Source: an uncultured Aurantimicrobium sp.
Lineage (GTDB): Bacteria > Actinomycetota > Actinomycetes > Actinomycetales > Microbacteriaceae
DNA length: 33,144 nucleotides
Direction of reading: 5' to 3'
NCBI RefSeq assembly: GCF_936931525.1
Contig: NZ_CAKZII010000132.1
Coordinates: 1-33,144, forward strand
Numbering within the stretch: the stretch's first letter is position 1; every line of letters begins with the position of its first letter. Shown piece by piece: positions 19,430 through 26,847 of the stretch. The notes under the pieces were generated by a model. It ran no database searches and was not told the DNA's origin. It saw only the letters and a list, made by a program, of their open reading frames with translations. A program made the translations under genes and the position numbers.

Positions 19430-19759
19430 ATGTCCTCTGAGCTCTCTGACGACCGCTACAACGAGTGCATTGATGCACTCAAAGAGGTTATGGACCCTGA
19501 ACTAGGTATCAACATTGTTGACCTGGGGCTCATCTATGACCTCAAGTGGGATGACGAGAATGATGCACTGATCATTCACATGACTCTGACCAGTGCAGGT
19601 TGCCCTCTCACCGATGTGATTGAAGAGCAGACCGCTGAAGCACTGGATAAGGTCGTTGATGCCTTCCGCATCAACTGGGTCTGGATGCCACCATGGGGTC
19701 CTGAGAAGATCACCGACGACGGCCGCGAAATGATGCGCGCCCTCGGATTCTCAATCTAG
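19430..19759 (+). CDS. sufT: MIP18/DUF59-family Fe-S assembly factor SufT
   Basis: 109-residue MIP18-family protein. The hallmark DPELGINIVDLGLIYDL occupies 22-38, and the conserved cysteine is Cys58 in TSAGCPLTD. SufT-type proteins help mature or transfer Fe-S clusters in Gram-positive bacteria. It lies 2 bases after sufC and closes the operon. In mycobacteria and relatives sufS and sufU normally sit between sufC and sufT; here both are absent. Function by family and context. Confidence 0.9.
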   Translation: MSSELSDDRYNECIDALKEVMDPELGINIVDLGLIYDLKWDDENDALIIHMTLTSAGCPLTDVIEEQTAEALDKVVDAFRINWVWMPPWGPEKITDDGREMMRALGFSI

Positions 19760-19816
19760 GAACTGTTCGTCGTAACAATTCTGGAAAGAAATTTTTAACA
19801 ACTTCTTTCTCTCCTT

Positions 19817-19828
19817 TAGCCTGAGAAC
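19817..19828 (+). promoter_or_regulatory. Candidate leaderless promoter for metB-like gene
   Basis: TAGCCT (19817-19822) is 6 bases before the ATG at 19829. A TTTAAC 17 bases upstream (19794-19799) could be the -35. No clear ribosome site precedes the ATG, consistent with a leaderless message. Confidence 0.5.
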
Positions 19829-20980
19829 ATGCCTCAGGGATTCAATACGCGTTCAATTCACGCAGGACAAACCTCAGACCCCACCACGGGTGCTGTTGTC
19901 CCGCCCATCTACCTCTCTTCAACATTTGAGCAAGAGGTGGCAGGAACACCCCTGAATGGTTTCGAATACTCGCGTTGCGACAACCCGACACGTACAGCAC
20001 TGCAAGAGAACCTCACCTCTCTCGAAGGTGGATTGCTGTCTTATTCTTTCGCCAGTGGCATGGCTGCAGAAGATGCATTCTTCCGTGCTGTTTTGAAGCC
20101 CGGTGATCACATTGTTCTCGGAAACGATGCGTATGGTGGCTCCTACCGCGCTATTGAACAGGTCTATGGTCCATGGGGTGTAACGAACTCGTGCATCGAC
20201 TTCACTGATCTCACCTCTGTCGAGGAGATCATCAAGACCACCAAGCCTCGAGTGGTTCGAATTGAGACCCCCACCAACCCCATGATGACCATCGTGGACA
20301 TTGAAGGCGTTTCTAAGATTGCCCACAAGCATGGGGCATTAGTTCTCGTGGACAACACCTTTGCCACTCCAGCACTTCAGCGCCCTTTTGAGCTCGGTGC
20401 TGACGTTGTTTTGCACTCCACCACCAAATACCTCGGTGGCCACAGTGACGTGGTCGGCGGAGCGCTAGTACTCAAGGATGCCGCTCTCGCCGAGAAGGTA
20501 GCCCAAATACAGAACTGGCTGGGTGCGATTTCCTCACCATTCGATGCGTATCTGACCTTGCGTGGCATCAAGACACTCGGTGTCCGTATGGAACGTCACT
20601 CCAGCAATGCGATGGCTCTCGCTGAGCGTTTTGAAAACCACAAAGCTGTGGAACGTGTGCTCTACCCAGGGCTTGAATCGCACCCTGGTCACGACGTGGC
20701 TAAGCGTCAGATGTCGCTCTTTGGAGGAATGATGTCTATCCAGCTTGCTGGGGGAGAGAAGGCAGCAACTGCGCTGACTACCCGCACCAATTTGTTCATT
20801 CTTGCTCCTTCATTGGGTGGGGTTGAATCCCTCATTGAACACCCAGGACTCATGACTCACCACTCTGTCGAAGGCACGGCCCTTGAGGTGCCTTCGAACT
20901 TGGTGCGCATCAGTGTGGGCATCGAGGATATTGATGACCTCATCGAAGACCTTGCGCAAGCACTGGATTCTCTGCTGTAA
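19829..20980 (+). CDS. metB: Cystathionine gamma-synthase/lyase-family PLP enzyme
   Basis: 383-residue fold-type I PLP enzyme of the Cys/Met metabolism family. The PLP-binding lysine is Lys200 in [15 protein letters not shown]. The cofactor pocket includes FEYSR (45-49), SFASGMAA and the aspartate in LVDNTFATP. The C-terminus has [11 protein letters not shown] and VRISVGIED. The best guess is cystathionine gamma-synthase (O-acylhomoserine plus cysteine to cystathionine), but synthase, lyase and desulfhydrase members are hard to separate by eye. It follows the suf operon by 69 bases with its own likely promoter. Confidence 0.85.
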   Translation: MPQGFNTRSIHAGQTSDPTTGAVVPPIYLSSTFEQEVAGTPLNGFEYSRCDNPTRTALQENLTSLEGGLLSYSFASGMAAEDAFFRAVLKPGDHIVLGNDAYGGSYRAIEQVYGPWGVTNSCIDFTDLTSVEEIIKTTKPRVVRIETPTNPMMTIVDIEGVSKIAHKHGALVLVDNTFATPALQRPFELGADVVLHSTTKYLGGHSDVVGGALVLKDAALAEKVAQIQNWLGAISSPFDAYLTLRGIKTLGVRMERHSSNAMALAERFENHKAVERVLYPGLESHPGHDVAKRQMSLFGGMMSIQLAGGEKAATALTTRTNLFILAPSLGGVESLIEHPGLMTHHSVEGTALEVPSNLVRISVGIEDIDDLIEDLAQALDSLL

Positions 20981-20987
20981 TCAGTAC

Positions 20988-21090
20988 TCGCGAATACGCG
21001 AAGACCTACAGGTTGATCTGTTCGTCGCACCCCTGCGACATTTCACCTGTATAAAGCGAAAGCCCCTGACGAATGTCAGGGGCTTTCGTG
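20988..21090 (+). ncRNA. Candidate structured small RNA or 3' UTR element
   Basis: The 122-base space between metB and bioY is unusually rich in perfect hairpins: TCGCG-AATA-CGCGA (20988-21001); an outer pair ACAGGT/ACCTGT (21008-21013 with 21045-21050) enclosing GTCGCA-CCCC-TGCGAC (21024-21039); then the terminator at 21057-21088. A possible promoter inside the metB end, TTGCGC (20952-20957) with 18 bases to TGTAAT (20976-20981), would start RNA at about 20988, exactly at the first hairpin, giving about 100 nt. It could equally be the processed 3' UTR of metB. I do not recognise an Rfam family. Confidence 0.3.
21057..21088 (+). terminator. Bidirectional terminator between metB and bioY
   Basis: CGAAAGCCCCTGAC (21057-21070) pairs perfectly over 14 bp with 21075-21088 around loop GAAT. 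The stem carries AAAG/CTTT at its base, so both RNA strands end in U-rich arms. It lies 14 bases past the bioY stop and serves both convergent genes. Its core AGCCCCTGA is shared with the rbpA terminator. Confidence 0.88.
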
Positions 21091-21102
21091 ATGTTCAGGG
21101 TG

Positions 21103-21705
21103 TTACTTGGTGCGGCTGGTGAGCTTCCACACGAGAGGAAGCAGTCCGCCAGCTGCCAGAGCCTTAATCAGGTCGCCTGGGATGAAGGGGTAGAGACCAG
21201 CCTGGAGAGTTGCGCTGAGGTCGTTGGGGTAACCCAGCTGACCAAGGGCAACAGAAAGCCAGGGGAGACCTACTGCGTAGATGACGGCAGTACCGGCAAG
21301 GAAAGCACCGATGGTGCCCAGAACCTTACGGTCCCACTGCTTCTGTGCGAGCCAGCCCACGAGAGCTGCTGCCAGGACGAAGCCGATCATGTAACCACCG
21401 GTGGGGCCAGCAAGCTTGGCCAGACCAGCGCCGCCTTCAGCAAAGACAGGAAGACCTGCAACACCGAGGCCTACATAAAGAAGCATGGAGAGTGCGCCAC
21501 GGAGAGAACCGAGGGTTGCACCGACGAACAGCACCGCGAAGGTCTGTCCCGTAATGGGCACAGGCCACATAGGGATAACCAGCTGAGCTGCACCTGCGGT
21601 CAGAACTGCACCAGCAGCAATGAGGGCAACATCGGTAGCGAGTGTGCGTGAACCGATGCGGTCAGCGAGCACGGGACGTGAAGCAGCAAGAGTGATGTTC
21701 GACAT
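21103..21705 (-). CDS. bioY: Biotin transporter substrate-binding subunit BioY
   Basis: 200-residue membrane S-component of the ECF biotin transporter. About six hydrophobic segments are visible, with the family motifs PVPITGQTFAVLFVGATLG and LAGPTGGYMIGF. It imports biotin with ECF ATPase and T units or alone. No bioM or bioN lies next to it, so it may use a shared ECF module encoded elsewhere. The ATG at 21705 is preceded by TAGTAT 6 bases upstream, indicating a leaderless message. An inverted repeat TGGC-TTA-GCCA (21737-21747) lies at its -35 position and could be an operator. Confidence 0.93.
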   Translation of the reverse strand: MSNITLAASRPVLADRIGSRTLATDVALIAAGAVLTAGAAQLVIPMWPVPITGQTFAVLFVGATLGSLRGALSMLLYVGLGVAGLPVFAEGGAGLAKLAGPTGGYMIGFVLAAALVGWLAQKQWDRKVLGTIGAFLAGTAVIYAVGLPWLSVALGQLGYPNDLSATLQAGLYPFIPGDLIKALAAGGLLPLVWKLTSRTK

Positions 21706-21747
21706 AGAAATATACTAAAGGAAGTAATGAGCCTTATGGCTTAGCCA
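21706..21747 (-). promoter_or_regulatory. Candidate leaderless bioY promoter with palindrome
   Basis: On the minus strand TAGTAT (21717-21712) stands 6 bases before the bioY ATG. The perfect inverted repeat TGGC-TTA-GCCA (21737-21747) covers the expected -35 position. It might bind a biotin regulator or another repressor. The sequence does not match a biotin operator I can recall with certainty. Confidence 0.4.
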
Positions 21748-21775
21748 AGATGTACCAAAGAATCGGGAAAAGCCT

Positions 21776-23374
21776 GTGCTCAACGTCCAAGACCTTGAGC
21801 TGCGCGTAGGCGCCCGAGTGCTCATGTCGGAAGTTTCCTTCCGCGTTTCCAACGGAGACAAGATTGGGTTGGTCGGCCGTAACGGTGCCGGCAAGACCAC
21901 GTTGACAAAGACACTCGCAGGCGATCTACAACCAGCTGGTGGCCTCATTGAGGTCGGCGGAGAGATTGGTTATCTCCCGCAGGATCCTCGCTCCGGTGAC
22001 CCTGAAGAGCTTGCCCGCACCCGTATTCTCAACGCTCGTGGCCTGGGTTCGCTCGTGCAGGGCATGTCTGAGAGCAGCATGCTCATGGGCGATGCTGACG
22101 AAAAAGTTGCTGCTGAAGCAATGCGCAAGTATGGCGAGCTCGCAGACCGATTCGATGCACTCGGTGGCTATGCTGCTGAGGCAGAAGCTGCCTCGATTGC
22201 TTCGAACCTTCAGTTACCTGATCGCATCCTCGATCAGCCACTCAAGACTCTTTCTGGTGGACAGCGACGCCGTATTGAATTGGCTCGTATTTTGTTCTCC
22301 GGAGCGGAAACAATGCTCCTCGATGAGCCCACCAACCACTTGGATGCCGACTCAGTTGTCTGGCTGCGTGAATTCCTCAAGGGCTACCAGGGCGGACTGA
22401 TCATCATCAGTCACGATGTCGAACTCGTCGGCGAAACAGTGAACCGAGTGTTCTATCTCGATGCCAACCGCCAGGTCATTGACGTCTACAACATGAACTG
22501 GAAGAACTACCAGAAGCAGCGTGAGCAGGACGAACAACGCCGTAAGCGTGAACGTGCCAACGCGGAGCAGAAGGCCTCCACGCTCCAGACTCAGGCCGCC
22601 AAGATGGGTGCCCGTGCATCCGGTGCTGTGGCAGCAAAGCAGATGGCTCGTCGTGCTGAGACTCTTCTTGCTGGACTAGATGAAGTTCGCATGAGCGACA
22701 AGGTGGCGAAGCTGCGCTTCCCAGATCCTGCCCCCTGTGGCAAGACGCCACTGATGGCGACAGACCTTTCTCGTTCATATGGATCCCTCGAGATCTTTAC
22801 CGCAGTTGATTTGGCTATTGACCGTGGTTCAAAGGTTGTCATTCTGGGATTCAACGGTGCGGGCAAGACAACCTTGCTGCGTATTCTCGCCGGCGTAGAC
22901 AAGCCCGACACCGGTGAGGTGATCGAAGGTCACGGCCTCAAGGTTGGCTACTACGCCCAGGAGCACGAAACTCTGCGTGTGCAGGACTCGGTCTTACAGA
23001 ACATGGTTTCTGCTGCAGCCCACATGACAGAAACAGAGTGCCGCAAGGTGCTGGGTTCCTTCCTGTTCTCTGGTGATGACGTTCTCAAGCCTGCGGGGGT
23101 TCTCTCTGGTGGGGAGAAGACACGATTGGCATTAGCAATGCTTGTGGTCTCCAGTGCGAACGTATTGCTCCTGGATGAGCCCACAAACAACTTGGACCCT
23201 GTTTCTCGTGAAGAAATCTTGGGTGCACTGGCGAGCTACAAAGGCTCCGTTGTTTTGGTCTCGCACGACCCAGGTGCTGTTGAAGCGCTCAACCCTGAGC
23301 GTGTGCTGATTCTTCCCGACGGTATTGAAGACCACTGGAACAAGGAATACGCCGACCTCATTGAGCTTGCCTAG
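21776..23374 (+). CDS. ABC-F family ATPase
   Basis: 532-residue soluble protein with two ABC domains and no membrane segment, the ABC-F arrangement. Domain 1 has GRNGAGKTT (34-42), LSGGQ (159-163) and LLDEPTNHLD (181-190). Domain 2 has GFNGAGKTT (358-366), LSGGE (443-447) and LLLDEPTNNLD (464-474). The linker (about 240-300) is charged and probably helical. ABC-F proteins act on ribosomes; some are housekeeping translation factors and some protect against antibiotics, and I cannot tell which. Likely a counterpart of the ABC-F encoded near suf in mycobacteria. The start is GTG with GGGAAAAG as a weak ribosome site. Confidence 0.9.
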   Translation: MLNVQDLELRVGARVLMSEVSFRVSNGDKIGLVGRNGAGKTTLTKTLAGDLQPAGGLIEVGGEIGYLPQDPRSGDPEELARTRILNARGLGSLVQGMSESSMLMGDADEKVAAEAMRKYGELADRFDALGGYAAEAEAASIASNLQLPDRILDQPLKTLSGGQRRRIELARILFSGAETMLLDEPTNHLDADSVVWLREFLKGYQGGLIIISHDVELVGETVNRVFYLDANRQVIDVYNMNWKNYQKQREQDEQRRKRERANAEQKASTLQTQAAKMGARASGAVAAKQMARRAETLLAGLDEVRMSDKVAKLRFPDPAPCGKTPLMATDLSRSYGSLEIFTAVDLAIDRGSKVVILGFNGAGKTTLLRILAGVDKPDTGEVIEGHGLKVGYYAQEHETLRVQDSVLQNMVSAAAHMTETECRKVLGSFLFSGDDVLKPAGVLSGGEKTRLALAMLVVSSANVLLLDEPTNNLDPVSREEILGALASYKGSVVLVSHDPGAVEALNPERVLILPDGIEDHWNKEYADLIELA

Positions 23375-23380
23375 AGCCTC

Positions 23381-23399
23381 ACAGGCGTAGCCTGTACTC
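23381..23399 (+). promoter_or_regulatory. Candidate leaderless promoter with palindrome for TRIC gene
   Basis: TAGCCT (23388-23393) is 6 bases before the ATG at 23400. It is embedded in a perfect inverted repeat ACAGGC-GTA-GCCTGT (23381-23395), which could be an operator or a short hairpin ending the ABC-F transcript, although no T tract follows. Confidence 0.45.
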
Positions 23400-24107
23400 A
23401 TGCTGATTGCAGAGCCGTTGGATGTGCCCGGATGGGTCAATGCCGTCGCTATTGGCGTCGGTAGTCTCCAGGGGGCGATCTACGCTTCTGGTTTCCGAGA
23501 TCGCAAGCTTGACCTTTTCGGCATTGCTGTCATTGGCATAGCTACCGGTCTGGGTGGTGGATTCCTTCGAGACATTTTGCTCAACCGCTTGCCCATTGCA
23601 CTGACTGAGAATTGGTACATCCTGGTTGCAGTTGGAGCTGCCCTGTTAGGTATGTTCCTGGCACGAGTAATCCGACGCATTGACTGGATGATTACGGCAC
23701 TAGATGCGTTAGCACTTGGTTTGTTTGGCGCCCTGGGTACGACAGCTGCCCTGGTTTCAGGTTTGCCTTTTGTTCCGGCTCTGTTCGTGGGTGTGATTAC
23801 AGCTGTGGGTGGCGGTTTCATTCGAGACCTCTTGTTGAACATGCCTATCTCTGTGATGCATGTGGGCTCGCTCTATGCAGTTGCGGCAGCTGCTGGTTCT
23901 ATTGCTTTATTGCTCTGCAACGAGGCAAACATTGGCTTGGAAATCAGCGTTCCGCTCAGTGTCGCAGTGACCACCATTCTTCGCCTGTTGGCGGTCCGCT
24001 TCGGTTGGTCGCTGCCTGAACAACGGATGTTGAAGTCCTTACGTAATCCAAAGTTGGTTCGCCCCGCAGATCTCACTGGCCCAATCGACGTTCAACGAGA
24101 CCTGTAA
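23400..24107 (+). CDS. TRIC/UPF0126-family membrane channel
   Basis: 235-residue membrane protein made of two repeated UPF0126 units. Each has a glycine-rich motif followed by Arg-Asp: [19 protein letters not shown] in the first and [16 protein letters not shown] in the second. About seven hydrophobic helices are visible. Prokaryotic TRIC-type proteins form trimeric monovalent cation channels; the physiological role in bacteria is uncertain. It starts 26 bases after the ABC-F gene and its stop overlaps recO as TAATG, so recO is translated from the same message. Confidence 0.87.
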   Translation: MLIAEPLDVPGWVNAVAIGVGSLQGAIYASGFRDRKLDLFGIAVIGIATGLGGGFLRDILLNRLPIALTENWYILVAVGAALLGMFLARVIRRIDWMITALDALALGLFGALGTTAALVSGLPFVPALFVGVITAVGGGFIRDLLLNMPISVMHVGSLYAVAAAAGSIALLLCNEANIGLEISVPLSVAVTTILRLLAVRFGWSLPEQRMLKSLRNPKLVRPADLTGPIDVQRDL

Positions 24108-24829
24108 TGCCCACCTACCGCGACGAGGGAGTGGTGCTGCGCACGCACAAACTCGGTGAAGCAGATCGCATTGTCACGCTTCTGACCAAAGGCCATGGCA
24201 AGGTTCGTGCCGTTGCCAAGGGTGTGCGCAGAACATCGTCCAAGTTCGGTGCTCGCTTAGAGCCCTTCATGGTCGCAGATATTCAGTTCTATGAAGGCCG
24301 TAGCTTGGACACCATTCAGCAGGCAGAAACGATTGCTTCCTATGGCGCTGACATCGTGGATGACTATCCACGATTTACTGCAGCAAGCGTGATGGTGGAA
24401 ACCGCTGACAAAGTCACAGAGCTGGAAGGCTCCCCGCAGCAGTACCTGCTGCTGGTGGGAGCCTTACGCTCCCTCTCTCGGCAGGAGCACCCCACCGAAC
24501 TCACTTTGGATTCTTATCTTCTGCGTGCGTTGAGCTTGGCAGGGTGGGCACCGACCTTCGATAGCTGTGCGCGCTGTGGTGAGATGGGTCCGCACGAGAG
24601 CTTTGTTGTTCAACTCGGTGGCATGGTCTGTGTGAAGTGTGCACCACCCGGTGCTCCGCACATCGTTCCTGAAGTTGTTGAGTTGTTAGATGCGCTCGTT
24701 CGTGGCGAGTGGGATGCGGCTGAGGCTCATACCCAGCAGAATTGGAGCAAGGCATCTGCCTTGGTCTCTGCCTATACACAGTGGCATTTGGAACGAACCC
24801 TTCGATCTTTGGAGCATGTAGCGAAATGA
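24107..24829 (+). CDS. recO: DNA repair protein RecO
   Basis: 240-residue RecO, which anneals single strands and helps load RecA in the RecFOR pathway. The N-terminal OB fold begins [21 protein letters not shown]-terminal zinc site has Cys154/Cys157 (CARC) and Cys175/Cys178 (CVKC). It overlaps the TRIC gene by one base and uppS by four (ATGA). RecO next to uppS is common in actinobacteria. It acts in the cytoplasm at gaps and breaks. Confidence 0.94.
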   Translation: MPTYRDEGVVLRTHKLGEADRIVTLLTKGHGKVRAVAKGVRRTSSKFGARLEPFMVADIQFYEGRSLDTIQQAETIASYGADIVDDYPRFTAASVMVETADKVTELEGSPQQYLLLVGALRSLSRQEHPTELTLDSYLLRALSLAGWAPTFDSCARCGEMGPHESFVVQLGGMVCVKCAPPGAPHIVPEVVELLDALVRGEWDAAEAHTQQNWSKASALVSAYTQWHLERTLRSLEHVAK

Positions 24830-25626
24830 GTAAGCCCTACACGCACAAAGACGCGGTCGAATACAAGCCCATTGACTGGACGGGTGTCTATCCACCCGCT
24901 TTTGATGGTGCTGTTCCCAACCACGTGGCCATCGTGATGGATGGCAATGGACGCTGGGCGAACCAGCGCGGTCTCACCCGAGTGGAAGGCCACAAAGCCG
25001 GTGAAGCAGCTCTGCTTGATGTTGTGGCCGGTGCAATCCAGGCTGGCGTGAAACACCTCAGTGTCTATGCCTTCAGCACCGAGAACTGGAAGCGCTCACC
25101 TGATGAAGTGCGCTTCTTGATGGGCTTCAACCGTGATGTCCTTCACCGTCGCCGCGATCAGCTCAATGAGTGGGATGTTCGCGTGCGCTGGGCAGGCCGC
25201 AAGCCTAAGCTCTGGGCTTCCGTGATTGACGAACTTCAATACGCCGAAGAGCTCACGAAGAAAAACAAGACTCTGACTTTAACCATGTGCGTCAACTATG
25301 GCGGCCGAACCGAGATCGCGGACGCGGTCCGCAAAATTGCAGACGATGTTGCCTCAGGAAAGATCAACCCCAGCAAGGTGACTGAGAAGTATTTAGCAAA
25401 GAATCTTTACATTCCAGATATGCCCGATGTGGATCTCTTTGTTCGTTCCAGCGGAGAACAGCGCACATCGAACTTCCTGCTTTGGCAATCTGCATATGCC
25501 GAAATGGTGTTCTTGAACCAGCTCTGGCCCTCTTTCTCGCGCACAGACCTGTGGGAGAGCATTGAGCAATACATTGGTCGCGATCGCCGATTCGGTGGGG
25601 CTATTGATAAGCCCAACGCGAAATAG
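24826..25626 (+). CDS. uppS: Isoprenyl (undecaprenyl-type) diphosphate synthase
   Basis: 266-residue cis-prenyltransferase that makes the long polyprenyl diphosphate carrying cell-wall precursors. The catalytic aspartate is Asp39 in [12 protein letters not shown]. Other family motifs are [13 protein letters not shown] and [20 protein letters not shown] start at the ATG overlapping the recO stop (ATGA), with GGAG 11 bases upstream. A GTG/ATG-type start further upstream at 24742 would add 28 residues that are merely the recO region in another frame. Chain length (C50 or C55) cannot be read from sequence. Confidence 0.94.
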   Translation: MSKPYTHKDAVEYKPIDWTGVYPPAFDGAVPNHVAIVMDGNGRWANQRGLTRVEGHKAGEAALLDVVAGAIQAGVKHLSVYAFSTENWKRSPDEVRFLMGFNRDVLHRRRDQLNEWDVRVRWAGRKPKLWASVIDELQYAEELTKKNKTLTLTMCVNYGGRTEIADAVRKIADDVASGKINPSKVTEKYLAKNLYIPDMPDVDLFVRSSGEQRTSNFLLWQSAYAEMVFLNQLWPSFSRTDLWESIEQYIGRDRRFGGAIDKPNAK

Positions 25627-25650
25627 CCTGCGCAGAGTTCTTTCTCCGCC

Positions 25651-25662
25651 TAAAGTCGTGGC
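25651..25662 (+). promoter_or_regulatory. Candidate leaderless promoter for CDP-glycerol-transferase-like gene
   Basis: TAAAGT (25651-25656) lies 6 bases before the ATG at 25663, and there is no ribosome site. No recognisable -35 is seen at 17 bases. Geometry matches the four other candidates in the window. Confidence 0.45.
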
Positions 25663-26847
25663 ATGAGCAGACCTATCCGAGTGGTCTTCCTCGTCTTCTA
25701 TTTCGAAGCCTGGGATGCGCTTGATGCTGTCTATCGAGGAATGCTGGCAGACCCTCGCTTTGAACCACTGGTGGTTTCTCTGCCGCGCAAGCTCACCGGC
25801 TATGACAAGTTCCGAGATGAGAAGAAAGTCAGTGCTTTCCTCGACTCTCAGGGCATCGCGCATGAGCGATTTTCATTCAAGAAGAGCAAAGATGGCCTTG
25901 CCCGGCTCAAAGAGCTTGCCCCTGACTATGTGTTCTTGAACTATCCCTGGCAGCGCAACTACAAGAAGAACTACCAGATTGAAAAACTGGTCGAGTTCAC
26001 CAAAGTTTGCTACGTTCCCTACTTCTCCACTTCTCTCGTGCAGGAGCCGGGGGAGTCGGGTGTTGCTCCGCATCAATACACTCAGCCCACTCACCAGCTA
26101 GCTCACATGGTGTTCTTGCAAGATGCTGACACCAAAGCTGCCTTTGATGCCAGCGGTCGTGGTGATCACGCATTCTTGACCGGAACTCCCAAGATTGACG
26201 CATTGATGGAAGCCAAAGGCACTGTGCCAACAATTTGGCCCATCGTGAGAGAACATACAGGTGGCAAGGTTCCTTTCAAGCTGATTTGGGCCCCACATCA
26301 CAGCTATGCCGATCGCTGGTTGAATTTCGGTCACTTCAACCAGCAACGAGAGCCCATGCTCGCCTTTGCCGAGCACCACCCTGAGATGGACATTGTCTTT
26401 CGACCCCACCCGTTTTTGTTTGGCACAATGACTGACCGTGAAGTGATGACACAAGAAGAGGTCGATAACTGGCGTTCTCGCTGGGATGCTCTTCCCAACA
26501 CGTTCACCGATCTTGGCGCCCCGTTGACAGCCCTGTTGCTTGCTTCAGATGCGCTGGTGACCGACGGAGTCTCATTCCTCGCGGAATACCCACTTGTGAC
26601 AGGGAAGCCCGCCATCTTCTGGGAAAAGAGCGTGCACTGGGACTTCTCTCCTTTGGGGACCATCGCAGCAGCTTCTACCGTTACTGTTCACACGATGGCT
26701 GAGGTTGAACAGGCCATCTCCCAAGCAGAGTCAGGAACTCTTCCTGATCGCAGCAAGGAAATTGCTGCACTCGTGAAGGCCGTTCGGCCTCAGCCAGCCT
26801 CTGCTGCCCAGACCATCATCGAACTCGTTGCAAAGGATTATTCATGA
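25663..26847 (+). CDS. CDP-glycerol glycerophosphotransferase-like enzyme (orphan)
   Basis: 394-residue protein with GT-B-like character. The C-terminal half shows the pattern of the CDP-glycerol:poly(glycerophosphate) transferase family: IWAPHHSYAD near 210-220, VFRPHPFLFG near 245-255, and SDALVTDGVSFLAEYPL near 290-310. Unlike TagB/TagF members, the last motif reads TDGVSFL instead of TDYSS, so the donor may differ. No signal peptide or clear membrane segment is present. No other teichoic-acid or glycan genes are nearby, but uppS, which makes the lipid carrier, is immediately upstream. The stop overlaps the next gene by 4 bases. The substrate is unknown. Confidence 0.7.
   Translation: MSRPIRVVFLVFYFEAWDALDAVYRGMLADPRFEPLVVSLPRKLTGYDKFRDEKKVSAFLDSQGIAHERFSFKKSKDGLARLKELAPDYVFLNYPWQRNYKKNYQIEKLVEFTKVCYVPYFSTSLVQEPGESGVAPHQYTQPTHQLAHMVFLQDADTKAAFDASGRGDHAFLTGTPKIDALMEAKGTVPTIWPIVREHTGGKVPFKLIWAPHHSYADRWLNFGHFNQQREPMLAFAEHHPEMDIVFRPHPFLFGTMTDREVMTQEEVDNWRSRWDALPNTFTDLGAPLTALLLASDALVTDGVSFLAEYPLVTGKPAIFWEKSVHWDFSPLGTIAAASTVTVHTMAEVEQAISQAESGTLPDRSKEIAALVKAVRPQPASAAQTIIELVAKDYS

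Noticed and set aside
19829-20980. metB-like PLP enzyme as the missing SufS cysteine desulfurase
   Set aside because: Its motifs ([24 protein letters not shown]) are those of the cystathionine synthase/lyase family, not of SufS/NifS-type aminotransferase-fold desulfurases.
24742-24825. Upstream start for uppS
   Set aside because: The extra 28 residues are recO sequence in another frame; the ATGA overlap at 24826 is the typical coupled start.
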